Assembly (NCBI GenBank): GCA_963785035.1
Contig: CAWATG010000011.1
Location: 310,001 to 374,000 of the forward strand
Direction of reading: 5' to 3'
DNA: 64,000 nt
Source: CAWATG01 sp963785035
GTDB lineage: Bacteria > Actinomycetota > Acidimicrobiia > IMCC26256 > CAWATG01
Shown: piece after piece, positions 9,351-18,600 of the stretch
How positions within the stretch are numbered: the first letter of the stretch is position 1
How the letters are laid out: each line of letters opens with the position of its first letter
The notes under the pieces: model-generated
Databases searched by the model: none
The model's input: the letters and a program-made list of their open reading frames with translations, nothing else
What the model was told of the DNA's origin: nothing
Translations under genes and position numbers: made by a program

Positions 9351-9782
9351 TCATGCGGGTGTGGCCGGATTCGGAGCTGCGGACTCACCGACGGCCAATT
9401 CCTCTGCCGCGAGTTTGGTCGACACAGCGAATCCGTACACGCCGAGCGCGAGTGCGCCGATGCCGATGACGCGCGTTCGCCTCGCCAGCCCAGGAGTCAG
9501 GAGGCATACGGCCCCATCGCCGATGTCGGACAGGGCCGCAATTGACATCCATCCCGCGCCACCGTTGCGTTCACTCGCCGCGATGGAGGTACCGGCGCCG
9601 AGTGCCATGTCGCGCAGGCCCAGTATCCGACCGTTGAGCGAGACGAACGGTCCCACCGGGCCGCGCGCTCCCCACGCTCGTAGGCCAGCGCCCGGCGCGA
9701 GCAGGAGCAAGAGCCCCATGAGGAACCGGGAACGGCCGAGGTAGATGGAGGTGCGTCGGAGATCCATGTTGGCAGGAGGCAC
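9351..9782 (-). CDS. Small integral membrane protein, unknown function
   Basis: 143 residues from the GTG at 9782. An ATG at 9767 is an equally plausible start. Predicted helices are RFLMGLLLLLAPGAG, the LGLRDMALGAGTS region, WMSIAALSDIGDGAVCLL and VIGIGALALGVYGFA. It resembles DUF4267-type membrane proteins, although I would not assign a family firmly. It sits four bases after the thiolase gene and is followed by the acyl-CoA dehydrogenase gene on the same strand, so it is probably co-transcribed with catabolic genes. It might help a hydrophobic substrate cross or associate with the membrane, which is speculative. Confidence 0.65.
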   Translation of the reverse strand: MPPANMDLRRTSIYLGRSRFLMGLLLLLAPGAGLRAWGARGPVGPFVSLNGRILGLRDMALGAGTSIAASERNGGAGWMSIAALSDIGDGAVCLLTPGLARRTRVIGIGALALGVYGFAVSTKLAAEELAVGESAAPNPATPA

Positions 9783-9785
9783 CGA

Positions 9786-10934
9786 TCAGTCGACGCCGAG
9801 CAGCACGGTGCTCGACGAGGTGAACCATCCGCCGGTGCCGCTGGCGCATGCGATCTTGGCATTGGGGACCTGACGCTCGCCGCATTCGCCGCGAAGCTGC
9901 TTGACGGCCTCGACCAACAGGAACATCCCTCGCATTCCTGGGTGACACGCCGAGAGTCCGCCACCGTCGGTGTTGGTGGGTAATGCGCCTCCGAGGCGCA
10001 TCTTGCCATCCTCGACGAACGGCCCACCTTCGCCCTTGCCGCAGAACCCGAGGCCCTCGAAGGTGAGGAGCACCATGGAGGTGAAGGCATCGTAAAGTTC
10101 GCAGATGTCGACGTCGGCCGGTGTGATGCCCGCGCGACGGAATGCGTCACGACCTGACTGGACGGCGGGAGACTCCGTGAAGTCATCCCATTCACTCATG
10201 GTCGTCTGGTTGATGCATTCGCCGGTGCCAAGCACATAGATGGGCTTCAACCGCAGGTCCTTGGCGCGTTCTTCACTTGTCAGGACCACAGCGCCGCCAC
10301 CATCTGATCGGATGCAGCAGTGCAGCTTCGTCAACGGATCCGCGAACACCTGGGAGTTGTGGACGTCCTCGCGGGTGATTGGCTCGCGGTAGTAGGCATC
10401 AGGGTTGAAGCCCGCGTTGTAACGCGTTGACACGGCGATCTCGGCGAGCTGATCGACCGTGGTACCGAACTCGTGCATGTGACGACGGGCGGTCATCGCA
10501 TACTTGGCCATGATGGTGTGGCCGTACGGAAGGTCGAACTGAGACGGGCCACGTCCACCGAACGCAAGGTTGGCGGTACGGCGCTTCGCCTTGAGGTCAG
10601 CACGAGCGGTGGAGCCGTACACGAGGACGATGACCTCGGCATGGCCTGCCTGAATGGCCTCACATGCATGTCCGACCATGAACTCCCAGGTGCTGCCACC
10701 GACGCCGGTGCCGTCGACCCAGGTCGGACGGCGAATCCCGAGATACTCGGCAACCTCGACGGGAGGCAGGATGCCCAAGCCCGTAGAGCCGAAGCCGTCG
10801 ATGTCGGCCTTGGAGAGTCCGGCCTCGGCGATTGCCCGCGATGCGGCCTGGTAGTGCAATTCGAACGGCGACTTGGTGTCGACCCGTCCGCAATCAGAGA
10901 GTGCAGCCCCGACGACTGCGACGCGCTTGGCCAC
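9786..10934 (-). CDS. SCP2-type thiolase / lipid-transfer-like acetyl-CoA acetyltransferase
   Basis: 382 residues with the thiolase-fold hallmarks of the SCPx/Ltp group: N-terminal VAVVGAALSDCGR, ELYDAFTSMVLLTFEGLGF, the TNTDGGGLSACHPGMRG loop carrying the C-terminal catalytic His, and ACASGTGGWF near the end. By eye, the region where thiolases carry the nucleophilic Cys reads GVGGSTWEF here, with no obvious Cys, as in the Ltp retro-aldolase subgroup. It could therefore cleave C-C bonds as an aldolase instead of by thiolysis. It starts with GTG directly after the TAA of the crotonase, so the two are tightly coupled. Probable role: a late step of steroid, terpenoid or branched acyl-CoA degradation. 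Confidence 0.85.
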   Translation of the reverse strand: MAKRVAVVGAALSDCGRVDTKSPFELHYQAASRAIAEAGLSKADIDGFGSTGLGILPPVEVAEYLGIRRPTWVDGTGVGGSTWEFMVGHACEAIQAGHAEVIVLVYGSTARADLKAKRRTANLAFGGRGPSQFDLPYGHTIMAKYAMTARRHMHEFGTTVDQLAEIAVSTRYNAGFNPDAYYREPITREDVHNSQVFADPLTKLHCCIRSDGGGAVVLTSEERAKDLRLKPIYVLGTGECINQTTMSEWDDFTESPAVQSGRDAFRRAGITPADVDICELYDAFTSMVLLTFEGLGFCGKGEGGPFVEDGKMRLGGALPTNTDGGGLSACHPGMRGMFLLVEAVKQLRGECGERQVPNAKIACASGTGGWFTSSSTVLLGVD

Positions 10935-11771
10935 TTATCTCAGCTCCCACTCAATTCGAGTACCGGATTCGAACAACTTCTGACCTTCGGCGATGGACTC
11001 TTGGTTCGTGCCGAGCGCAACGAGCGCATATGCCTGTGCGAGGGCCGCTCGTCCGCCGTGGTCCCGTGCCGCCCAGAGCGCGCGCAGCGTTCCTTCGATT
11101 GCCAGGGCAGGCTGGGACACGATCTTCCCGGCGAGCGACGTTGCCCGTTCGAGAAGCGCCGCGCCAGGGACGACCTCGGAGACCATTCCGATCTGATGCG
11201 CGCGCTGCGCCGAGAGACGCTCGTAGTTTCCGAGGAGCGACAGGCGTGCGATTTCGCCGAACGGCATGATCCCCGACATGTGCATCGGCTCGAAGGATGC
11301 CGTCATGCCATAGGTGACGTGCGGGTCGAAGAACGTGGCGTGTTCCGCCGCGAGGATGAAATCGACTTCGCCAAGCATGTAGAACGCACCGCCGCAGGCC
11401 ATCCCGTTCACGGCGCCGATGACGGGCTTCCAGAGGTCGCAGCTCTTCGGGCCGAGGTTGTCGCCAGGGTCGTTGAACATGAAGGGCGTCGAGCCCGAGC
11501 CGACGATCGCCGGGTCTGCGGGATCGTGCGCTGGTGCGCCCTCGCCGCCGAGGTGTTCCATCCTGTCGATCCCGGTGCAGAAGGCCTTCTCGCCTGCGCC
11601 CGTGAGGACGATGCAACGCACGTCGTCATGGCGGCGCAGACCCACCCAAAGCGACCGGAGTTCACGCTGCATCTGCACGTTGAACGCGTTGTGGCTCTTG
11701 GGGCGGTTGAGCGTCACGACAGCGACGCCATCCTGCTCGGAGTACTGGAGTGTCTCGAAGTCAGTGTTCAT
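10935..11771 (-). CDS. Enoyl-CoA hydratase/isomerase (crotonase) family protein
   Basis: 278 residues. Crotonase hallmarks are VVTLNRPKSHNAF, the first oxyanion-hole strand GAGEKAFCTGIDR, and the second oxyanion segment AVNGMACGGAF. The position of the usual catalytic Glu is occupied by FFDPHVTYGM, typical of the ECH-like group of uncertain reaction. It would hydrate or isomerise an enoyl-CoA in the cytoplasm. It is first in a minus-strand unit with a thiolase, a membrane protein and an acyl-CoA dehydrogenase. The 187-bp gap upstream separates it from the divergent MaoC-like gene and should hold both promoters, but I could not pick out an operator. Confidence 0.85.
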   Translation of the reverse strand: MNTDFETLQYSEQDGVAVVTLNRPKSHNAFNVQMQRELRSLWVGLRRHDDVRCIVLTGAGEKAFCTGIDRMEHLGGEGAPAHDPADPAIVGSGSTPFMFNDPGDNLGPKSCDLWKPVIGAVNGMACGGAFYMLGEVDFILAAEHATFFDPHVTYGMTASFEPMHMSGIMPFGEIARLSLLGNYERLSAQRAHQIGMVSEVVPGAALLERATSLAGKIVSQPALAIEGTLRALWAARDHGGRAALAQAYALVALGTNQESIAEGQKLFESGTRIEWELR

Positions 11772-11958
11772 GTCGGCTGACGTTACAACGGGTGAGGGTC
11801 ATGCTGCCTCTCGGACCTCATCCCGCTCGTCGGGAGCATCGCCTTGCGTCGTCCCGCGTCGGGCGGTGAGACTGGCGAGCGCACCATCGCAACAGCTACC
11901 TCGTGTATTGCACCATGTTTGGCCCACATCAATTCTGACGTTGAGGAGCACGACCGGA

Positions 11959-12465
11959 ATGGCTGTCGACACCAGTGTCATCGGGAAGCCCACGGGTTCA
12001 TGGAAGGTCACGATCGAGCGCAGCCCGATCTCCAATTTCGCCGGCGCCGTCACCGACACCAACCCCGTGTTCTTCGATCGGACCGCCGCACAAGCCGCTG
12101 GTTTCGACGATGTTCCGGCAACGCCGACCTTCACGATCGGCCTGCCGTATTGGGCTGGGTATCAGCACGAGATTCAGCCCGATGACCCGACCGGTGGCGC
12201 GGGCAGCCCGCTGATGGGGGTCATCGGCGGTCTGATGTCCAAGGGCGGGCTCATTCTCCACGGCGAGCAGGAGTTCCAGTACTTCAAGCCGATCGTGGTC
12301 GGAGACACCTTGATCGGTGAGGGCTCGATCACCGACATTTACGAGAAGGACAGCGACAAGGCCCTCATGACCTTCGTGGTGTCCGAGACCCGATGGACCG
12401 ATGCGAGCACGGGCGAGCCCGTCCTCACCGAGCGTTTCAACCTCATCCACCGATTCACGAAGTAG
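11959..12465 (+). CDS. MaoC-like / FAS1-type dehydratase (hotdog) protein
   Basis: 168 residues from an ATG preceded by GAGGA. The sequence has the N-terminal MaoC-like hydratase layout: ISNFAGAVTDTNPVFFD, then ATPTFTIGLPYWAG, LHGEQEFQYFKPIVVGDTL and VVSETRW. HGEQEF and the preceding Gly-rich loop fit the FAS1 dehydratase family, in which an N-terminal-type half often pairs with a separate catalytic half carrying Asp and His. On its own this protein could be the non-catalytic subunit of a two-chain enoyl-CoA hydratase, like ChsH2 or HtdX-type partners. It is followed 58 bp later by an SDR gene, probably in one operon. Confidence 0.75.
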   Translation: MAVDTSVIGKPTGSWKVTIERSPISNFAGAVTDTNPVFFDRTAAQAAGFDDVPATPTFTIGLPYWAGYQHEIQPDDPTGGAGSPLMGVIGGLMSKGGLILHGEQEFQYFKPIVVGDTLIGEGSITDIYEKDSDKALMTFVVSETRWTDASTGEPVLTERFNLIHRFTK

Positions 12466-12523
12466 CGAGACGTTTCGCGTCTCTCGGGCCGCGGCTCGGT
12501 TTCGGTCACCGGAAGGACCAGAC

Positions 12524-13303
12524 ATGGCAAGACTGCAGGACAAGGTCGCGATCATCACCGGAGCGGGCCAGGGCATCGGCCTGGCCTACGCACAACGTTT
12601 CCTCGCTGAGGGAGCGAAGGTCGTTGTCGCAGAAATCAACGAGGAGCGCGCCGAGGGCGCGATGAAGACATTGGCCGGTGACGGCCCGGCGATTTTCGTG
12701 CAGACGGACATTTCCGACGAGGCGTCGGCCAACGCGTGTGCCGCGGCGACCATTGCCGAGTACGGCCGTATCGACATCCTCGTCAACAACGCCGCCTTGT
12801 ACTTCGACATCGAGATGCAGCGGAACGACTATGAGTATCTCCAGCGCGTCTTCCGGGTGAATCTGCACGGTCAGTGGCTGATGGCGCGTGCGGTGGCGCC
12901 CTCCATGGTTGCGCAGCGGTTCGGGAGGATCATCAACCAAGCCTCTGCAGCTGCGTATCTCCCGAACATGATGCAGACAACGGGCGAGTTCGTCGAGGTC
13001 GGCTCGTACAGCTACTCGCAGACCAAATGGGGCGTCGTCGGTCTCACGAAGTTCTTGGCCTCCGAACTCGGACGTCACAACATCACCGTGAATTGCGTGG
13101 CGCCCGGGGTCACGATGACCGAGGCGACAAAGAAAGCAGTCCCGCCCGAGATGGTCTCGATGTTGCCGATGATGAGCGCGATGAAGACCACCCTCGAGGC
13201 GGAGGACATCACCGGCAGTGCCGTGTTCTTCGCGTCCGATGATGCTCGTCTCGTCACCGGCCAGGTGCTCTGCGTCGACGCCGGCACCTGTATGCCCGGT
13301 TGA
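12524..13303 (+). CDS. Short-chain dehydrogenase/reductase (SDR)
   Basis: 259 residues, a classical SDR. The NAD(P)-binding motif is TGAGQGIG near residues 11-18, with NNAA in the fourth strand region. The catalytic set is Ser in NQASAAAYL and YxxxK in YSQTKWG, and CVAPGVTMTEA follows. An acidic residue after the second strand (VVAEINEE) suggests preference for NAD(H). The ATG at 12524 follows GGAAGGA. It probably oxidises a hydroxyacyl-CoA or secondary alcohol in the same pathway as the adjacent MaoC-like protein. It is convergent with the CoA-transferase gene 25 bp downstream. Confidence 0.9.
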   Translation: MARLQDKVAIITGAGQGIGLAYAQRFLAEGAKVVVAEINEERAEGAMKTLAGDGPAIFVQTDISDEASANACAAATIAEYGRIDILVNNAALYFDIEMQRNDYEYLQRVFRVNLHGQWLMARAVAPSMVAQRFGRIINQASAAAYLPNMMQTTGEFVEVGSYSYSQTKWGVVGLTKFLASELGRHNITVNCVAPGVTMTEATKKAVPPEMVSMLPMMSAMKTTLEAEDITGSAVFFASDDARLVTGQVLCVDAGTCMPG

Positions 13304-13328
13304 GCCGTTCGCTCGGTTGCTCGAGCTG

Positions 13329-15632
13329 TTAGTCGAAAGCGTGGTCTTCGGCGAGGTCCGCACGGGTTTGCGGACTGAGGCCGAGCAGTTCGCCGAGGAC
13401 CCAGTCCTGGTCTTGGCCGAGTGTCGGACCGCTGCGTTCGTAGCCGCTCGCGGCGTCGGAGAGTCGAAATCCGTTGCGTTCGTAGAGACACGCGCCCATG
13501 TACGGATGCGTGAGCGGCACGAAGTGGCCGCGATGGCCGAGTTGCGGGTCGGCGTGTAGGTCTGCGAAGTCGGCGACGGGCACTGCTTCGATACCCAATC
13601 CCTGCAAACGGGTCGCCAGTTCCGAACGCGAGCACGACCGAGTGAAAGCGGTGACGATGTCCTCGACCTCGTCGACCCGTTCGAGTCGGGCGGCCGCAGT
13701 GCGTAAGGTCGGATCGTCGAGTCCCATGACATCGGCGAGGTGTGCCCATTCGTCATCGTTCCAGGTCGCCAGAGCGATCCAGCGGTCTGTGATCCCATCT
13801 TCGTCGACGCACGGGAAGACTCCGTGCGGTGCGGTCAGTCGTGACCGATTGCCGATGCGACCGTCGATGACGCCTTCGGTTTGGTAACGCACGAGCCAGG
13901 GCGCCAAGGCGTAACTCGCAGTTTCGACCTGGCTCACATCGACGTACGCTCCGTTGCCGGTCCGTTCGCGGCGCCAGAGTGCGGCGGCCAATGCTGCTGC
14001 AACGAAGCGGGGCGCGAGGGAATCGGTGATGGTGCCGAACGGTCCGACGGGCGCGCGATCAGGCCAGCCCGTCACGTAGTTGAAGCCGGACAGTGCCGCA
14101 CCTTGGCCACCGAAGCCGGGATAGTCCTTGTGGGGACCCGTCTGGCCGTTGAGGCACGCGCTGATCATCACCAGATCAGGCTTCAGTGCAGCGAGTGATT
14201 CGTAGTCGAGGCCGAAGGAACGCATGGCCCGAGGCGCGAAGTTTTCCGAGACGACATCGGCCCATTCGACGACGAGACGTTGCGCCAGTGCGATCGCCCC
14301 GGGATGCTTGAGGTTGAGCAGGACGTTTCGTTTGGAGACATTGAGCCCGTCGTACATCGGGGCGCCTTCAAGACCGTGGGGATTGTCGGGGCCGAGGGCG
14401 TAGACACGGAGAAAGTCGGGTCGGCCTCGGGACTCGACGCGCAGCACCGTCGCGCCATGCTCGGCGAAGTACCGAGACGCAATCGGGCCCGCAGCGCCGG
14501 AGCCGAACTCCAGGATCTTGAGACCTTCCCACGCGGGTGTGCCGGGCGGTTGCGTCGCGCGCCGAGGTGCGGGCGCGGTCGAAGTGGTCGCGGCGGGTGA
14601 TGTGGTGTCGGGTCCCGGCGTCACGGTGCAGAACTGCTGTGGCGCCATGACGCCGTCGCGCATCCCGAAAAAGCCCCGGGCTGCGAGCTGCGCGCTGGCA
14701 TAGATCTCGCGAGGAGAATTGATGGGCGCCATCATCATGTTCGTCTCGCATGCGATGTCGTACAGCTCGGTCATCGTGTGTCGGGAGAAGTATTCGGCGA
14801 CGGCGGCTTCGATTGAGCGGAGTTCTTCGTCGGTGGCGGTATTGGGCGAGAACGACGACCAGTCGCGCCCTCTGAGCGCGCTCGCGTCGATGTCACCCTC
14901 TGCCGTGACCAGTTTGGTGAGGAGTTCGAGGCTCGGCACGCGTGCCTTGCCTCCGCGCAGGCCGAAGCTGATCCAGCCGTCGCTCGTCGGCCAGATCTCG
15001 CGGGTCCTCCCCACGTTGGCGCCGATCCTTCGCCCACGAAAGCCCGTACGCGGAAACGATGCGGGGTTCGCCATGTTGGCGATGAGCACAACCTCCTGCA
15101 TCGACAGGTCGACCTCTTGTGGGCGGCCCGACGCGAGCGCGCTCAGCGCTGCGAAGACCACCTCGGGGCCGGTGTGCGCGTATGCCGCGGGCTGTGAGGG
15201 CCGAACAGGGGGTCGGTCGGGGTCTCCGGTGCAGAAGAGATTGCCGCTCGACGCCATGACGCCGAGGTCCGATGCCCGCCAGGTGGACCGCGGTCCGTCG
15301 GCGCCGAAGGCTGTGATGTGGACCCAGACGGCGTGGGGAGCGTCGCCAACCTTCAACGAGATCGGCGCCGTTCCTGGGGCGCCGGGGACAGGGGCATCGA
15401 TGATCACGGCCGCCCGTGCCGCGAAGGTGGCGACCTCGGCGAGGCTGACAGCGAACCTCCCCGGGCGGGCGTTGGGAGGCACCGTTGGCAGCCGCTCATT
15501 CCCCGGAGATGTGACGGTAGCGACACATGCACCGAGATCGGCGAACACGCGGCCCGCCAAGGTGCCGAACTCGCCGGCGAGATCGAGAACCTCGAGGCCG
15601 TCGAGGAGGTCGTTGTCGGAGTGCTCTGTCAC
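13329..15632 (-). CDS. Two-domain family III (CaiB/BaiF) CoA-transferase
   Basis: 767 residues, about twice the usual 400, made of two CaiB/BaiF halves. The first half starts at LEVLDLAGEFGTLAGRVFADLGA and has a catalytic-type Asp in EVDLSMQEV. A Pro/Thr-rich linker near residue 390 leads to a complete second half starting with LKILEFGSGAAGPIASRYFAEHG, which has RNVLLNLKHPGA and the Asp in YVDVSQVETASY. Family III enzymes move CoA between acids through aspartyl-CoA intermediates. I chose the GTG at 15632, preceded by GGTGAAG; the frame runs on upstream but then lies antisense to the amidohydrolase gene. It probably activates or deactivates the CoA thioester of the pathway substrate. Confidence 0.85.
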   Translation of the reverse strand: MTEHSDNDLLDGLEVLDLAGEFGTLAGRVFADLGACVATVTSPGNERLPTVPPNARPGRFAVSLAEVATFAARAAVIIDAPVPGAPGTAPISLKVGDAPHAVWVHITAFGADGPRSTWRASDLGVMASSGNLFCTGDPDRPPVRPSQPAAYAHTGPEVVFAALSALASGRPQEVDLSMQEVVLIANMANPASFPRTGFRGRRIGANVGRTREIWPTSDGWISFGLRGGKARVPSLELLTKLVTAEGDIDASALRGRDWSSFSPNTATDEELRSIEAAVAEYFSRHTMTELYDIACETNMMMAPINSPREIYASAQLAARGFFGMRDGVMAPQQFCTVTPGPDTTSPAATTSTAPAPRRATQPPGTPAWEGLKILEFGSGAAGPIASRYFAEHGATVLRVESRGRPDFLRVYALGPDNPHGLEGAPMYDGLNVSKRNVLLNLKHPGAIALAQRLVVEWADVVSENFAPRAMRSFGLDYESLAALKPDLVMISACLNGQTGPHKDYPGFGGQGAALSGFNYVTGWPDRAPVGPFGTITDSLAPRFVAAALAAALWRRERTGNGAYVDVSQVETASYALAPWLVRYQTEGVIDGRIGNRSRLTAPHGVFPCVDEDGITDRWIALATWNDDEWAHLADVMGLDDPTLRTAAARLERVDEVEDIVTAFTRSCSRSELATRLQGLGIEAVPVADFADLHADPQLGHRGHFVPLTHPYMGACLYERNGFRLSDAASGYERSGPTLGQDQDWVLGELLGLSPQTRADLAEDHAFD

Positions 15633-15710
15633 GTCTTCACCGTCCCGTTGAGTTGAAGCTGCACAGTGGGAGGCTACTGTGACGTCTGCAATTCGCCGAT
15701 GGAGGGAACC

Positions 15711-16878
15711 ATGCAGAAGTACGAAATCGTCGACGCCGACTGTCATGTTCTTGAGCCGCCGGATCTCTGGGAGAAGTGGCTTCCAAAGAAGTTCGCGGAC
15801 AAGGCGCCAAAGCTCGTCAAGGACTCCGAGGGTGGAGATGCTTGGCTGACCGCCGTTGGCGGTGACCCCGACCCGATCGGTCTGGTCGCGACGCCGGGTA
15901 TGGCCTGGGATGACTTCCGGTGGTACGGGATCACCTACGAGGCTGCACGCAAGGGTTGCTACAACGGTGAGGCTCGCCTCGCCGACATGGACATCGACGG
16001 TGTCGATGCCGAGGTACTTTTCCCGCCGCAGCGGACGCTGAGTCATTTCCTCGGCGACGACGATGACGATTTCGTGCTTGCGGGCGTCGAGGCGTACAAC
16101 AACTTCTTGATGGACGAGTTCTGCGCGGCCGGACCCGAACCGGCTGATCGGCCTCTGCCAGATCCCATCGATCGGAATCGACTCCACGGTTGCCGGTATC
16201 TACAAGGCCAAGGAACGCGGCGCAAAGGGTGTCATCGTCTCGAACTGGCCCGCAGGCGGGGAGAATCCCTCCGCCGACGACGACCCGTTCTGGGCTGCTG
16301 CGGTCGAGACCGGCTTGCCGGTCTCGGTGCACATCAACATGATTTCTCGCGCGACGCGCGCCAAGGGCCGCAAGGCAGCTGCGGCGAGTGGTAACGCCAT
16401 GTACAACATGAACTCCGAGGCGACACGTGCCAAGGCAATCGGTGGGATGAGCCACGTTTTCTCGATGGTTGCCAACAACGTCACCGGGGTGCTGTTCACG
16501 GGTGTGTTCGAGCGCTTTCCCGAGTTGCAGATGTGCTGGATCGAGACGGGCGTCGGCTGGTTGCCGCACTTCCTGGAGAGTCTCGACGACCGGTGGTGGC
16601 GGAACCGGAACTGGGGTGCGCTGCCGATCAGCGAGCCGCCCAGTGCCTACTGGAAGCGCAACAACACGGCCAGCTTCATTACGGACCGTTCCGGTATCGC
16701 ATTGCGCGAGATGGTCGGTATCGAGAACATGATGTGGTCGAGCGACTATCCGCACCACGGCAACGACTGGCCGTACTCGCGCAAGACGATCGCCGACATG
16801 ATGGGCGGCATTCCCGCTGCCGAGCGTGAACTGATCACGGGTGGAAACGCCAAGCGTGTGTGGAAGCTGGGCGAATAG
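15711..16878 (+). CDS. Amidohydrolase family 2 (metal-dependent hydrolase/decarboxylase; one frameshift near 16131)
   Basis: About 388 residues after removal of one surplus G near 16131, where EFCAA continues as DPNRLIGLCQIPS in the next frame. The ATG follows GGAGGG. It has a TIM-barrel amidohydrolase signature: VDADCHVLEPPDLW at the N-terminus, LADMDIDGVDAEVLFP, HINMIS in the middle, FERFPELQMCWIETGVGWLPHFLE, and MWSSDYPHHGNDWP near the end. This is the ACMSD-like subgroup, whose members decarboxylate or hydrolyse ring-cleavage products and related acids. It is divergent from the CoA-transferase with an 80-bp shared promoter region. The substrate is unknown. Confidence 0.85.
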
Positions 16879-16904
16879 TCAAAGGCAAGAACTGAGCGTC
16901 ACGA

Positions 16905-16941
16905 AAATGGAGGGGCAGCCACTCGGGCCGCCCCTCCATTT
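16905..16941. terminator. Bidirectional hairpin terminator
   Basis: AAATGGAGGGGC (16905-16916) and GCCCCTCCATTT (16930-16941) form a perfect 12-bp stem with a 13-nt loop, 26 bp after the amidohydrolase stop and 34 bp from the stop of the convergent DUF35 gene. The flanking A and T runs would give U tracts in both directions. Confidence 0.8.
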
Positions 16942-16975
16942 CGCGTGCGGGCACGGGTGTTCAGGCGCAGTGTGC

Positions 16976-17431
16976 TCAGGCGCGAATCCAACGGGGTATC
17001 GTGACGTCCCCAACCTGTTGGAACACGACCTTGACCGGTTCGCCGATTGTGATCGTGGCGGGGTCGATCTCGTTGATCGGTCCGTCTTGGCTCGCAAGAA
17101 GGTTGCCGACGAAGCGGATCGTCGGTTCCTCGTCCAGCTCGACGACGATCACGTTGTACGGCGACAGCTCGGCGTACGCCGGCAACAACGGCGGGTGCGG
17201 CACGACGAACGACCAGATCCGGCCGCGTCCGGAGGTCGCCTCCCACGTGTAGTCGATGGAACGGCAGTGTGGGCACATCGGGCGTGGTGGCATCCTGCGG
17301 CGGTTGCATGCGCTGCAGGTCTGCACGCGCAGCTCACCTTCGGCGGCGCCGAGCCAGAACCCGGCCGACTCCTCGTCCTCGAGGTCGGGAAGCATCAAGT
17401 CTGTTTCCACCTGGCTTGCAGCCATCGTCAT
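16976..17431 (-). CDS. DUF35 OB-fold / zinc-ribbon acyl-CoA-associated protein
   Basis: 151 residues. An N-terminal helix (ESAGFWLGAAEGELRVQ) leads into a zinc ribbon, CSACNRRRMPPRPMCPHC, and then an OB fold (GRIWSFVV, YNVIVVELDEEPTIRFVGNL). DUF35 proteins pair with SCP2-type thiolases or Ltp aldolases, as ChsH2 does with Ltp2 in steroid side-chain cleavage, and help bind the CoA ester. Its ATG overlaps the stop of the upstream thiolase gene (ATGA), which supports a complex of the two products. Confidence 0.9.
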   Translation of the reverse strand: MTMAASQVETDLMLPDLEDEESAGFWLGAAEGELRVQTCSACNRRRMPPRPMCPHCRSIDYTWEATSGRGRIWSFVVPHPPLLPAYAELSPYNVIVVELDEEPTIRFVGNLLASQDGPINEIDPATITIGEPVKVVFQQVGDVTIPRWIRA

Positions 17432-18597
17432 GCCTCTTTCGTCAGGAGCAACGCGCTGGTCGGCACACCTTCGCCGCTGGTAACCAGCGAAACGTCGGCG
17501 CCCTCAACCTGGCAGACCGCGGTGCCGCGGATTTGGCGGACACCTTCGAGCACGAGATTGAAACCGTGCACGTAGGCCTCGGACATCCCACCCCCGGAGG
17601 TGTTGACCGGGAGCCTGCCGTTCGGCCATTCGATTGCGCCGTTGTCCGTGAACGGTCCGCCTTCGCCGCGTTCGCAGAAGCCGTACCCCTCGAGCGACAG
17701 GGGAATCAGTGGGCTGAACGCGTCGTAGAGCTGCGCGACCTTCACATCGGACGGGCCGACGTCGGCATTGGCCCACAGCCGCTGGGCGCATGCCCATGCC
17801 GGGCCCATCAGCGGATCCTCGGAGAAGTAGTTCGTCATGGTCTGGTGCTGAGCGTTGAAGCCCTGCGCCGCCGAGTGGATGTACGCCGGGGGGTTCGCCA
17901 TGTCCTTGGCGCGCTCCGCGCTCGTGATGACCACGGCGAGCGCCCCGTCGGTTTCGAGGCAGTTGTCGAACAGGCACAGCGGCTCGGAGATCCACCGCGC
18001 ATTCATATAGTCCTCACGCGTCATGACCTTGTCGCGCATCATCGCGATGGGGTTGCGGTTCGCGTGCGAACGAGATGCCAGCGCGACGTTCGCCAGGTGA
18101 TCGCGTGTCGTGCCGTACTCGTGCATATGGCGACGGGCGAGCATCGCGATCTCGTCGACCGGACGCAGCAAACCGAACGGTCGGCTCCACTGCCACGGAC
18201 CGGCCACGCGTTTGCTCGCCTGCGCCCATGGCCGACTCGTTTTTGATGCCCGTTTCCGTGCACGCCAGGCCACTGCCGTCGTGCACTGGCCGGTCGCGAC
18301 GGCCATCGCAGCGTGCGCGACGGTGCCACACCCGCCGCCGCCGCCGTAGCCCACCTGGGAGAAGAAGGTGACGTCGCCCATGCCGACATTGCGGGCGACT
18401 TCGACCTCCCGGCCGTCTTCCATCGAGAAGAGTGCGAGGCCGTCGATGTCGGCTGGAGTGAGCCCGGCGTCGTCGATTGCCGCCGAGATGGCTTGACACG
18501 CAAGGGAGAGTTCGGAGCCGGGAAGCCCCTTCCCGTAGGCGGTTTGACCGATACCAACGATTGCGGTGCGGTTCTTGATGGTCTGTGCTGGACTCAT
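17428..18597 (-). CDS. SCP2-type thiolase / Ltp-like aldolase
   Basis: 389 residues. AIVGIGQTAYGKGLPGSE opens the protein, VAQLYDAFSPLIPLSLEGYGFC and PVNTSGGGMSEAYVHG lie near the C-terminus. GGGGGCGTVAHAA falls where the thiolase nucleophile sits, and here a Cys is present, unlike in the other thiolase of this window. The usual HPG of the catalytic His loop reads YVHGFN. With its overlapping DUF35 partner it should form the two-subunit thiolase/aldolase seen in steroid and isoprenoid catabolism. It starts three bases after the crotonase stop, giving the order crotonase-thiolase-DUF35. Confidence 0.88.
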   Translation of the reverse strand: MSPAQTIKNRTAIVGIGQTAYGKGLPGSELSLACQAISAAIDDAGLTPADIDGLALFSMEDGREVEVARNVGMGDVTFFSQVGYGGGGGCGTVAHAAMAVATGQCTTAVAWRARKRASKTSRPWAQASKRVAGPWQWSRPFGLLRPVDEIAMLARRHMHEYGTTRDHLANVALASRSHANRNPIAMMRDKVMTREDYMNARWISEPLCLFDNCLETDGALAVVITSAERAKDMANPPAYIHSAAQGFNAQHQTMTNYFSEDPLMGPAWACAQRLWANADVGPSDVKVAQLYDAFSPLIPLSLEGYGFCERGEGGPFTDNGAIEWPNGRLPVNTSGGGMSEAYVHGFNLVLEGVRQIRGTAVCQVEGADVSLVTSGEGVPTSALLLTKEA

Positions 18598-18600
18598 CGT

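Noticed and set aside
10473..11780. 435-residue plus-strand frame opposite the thiolase and crotonase genes
   Set aside because: Both sense genes are clear family members with catalytic motifs; the antisense protein is low-complexity and matches nothing I recognise.
15633..16187. Upstream extension of the CoA-transferase frame
   Set aside because: The extra residues lie antisense to the amidohydrolase gene; the GTG at 15632 has a ribosome-binding site and starts at the conserved domain.
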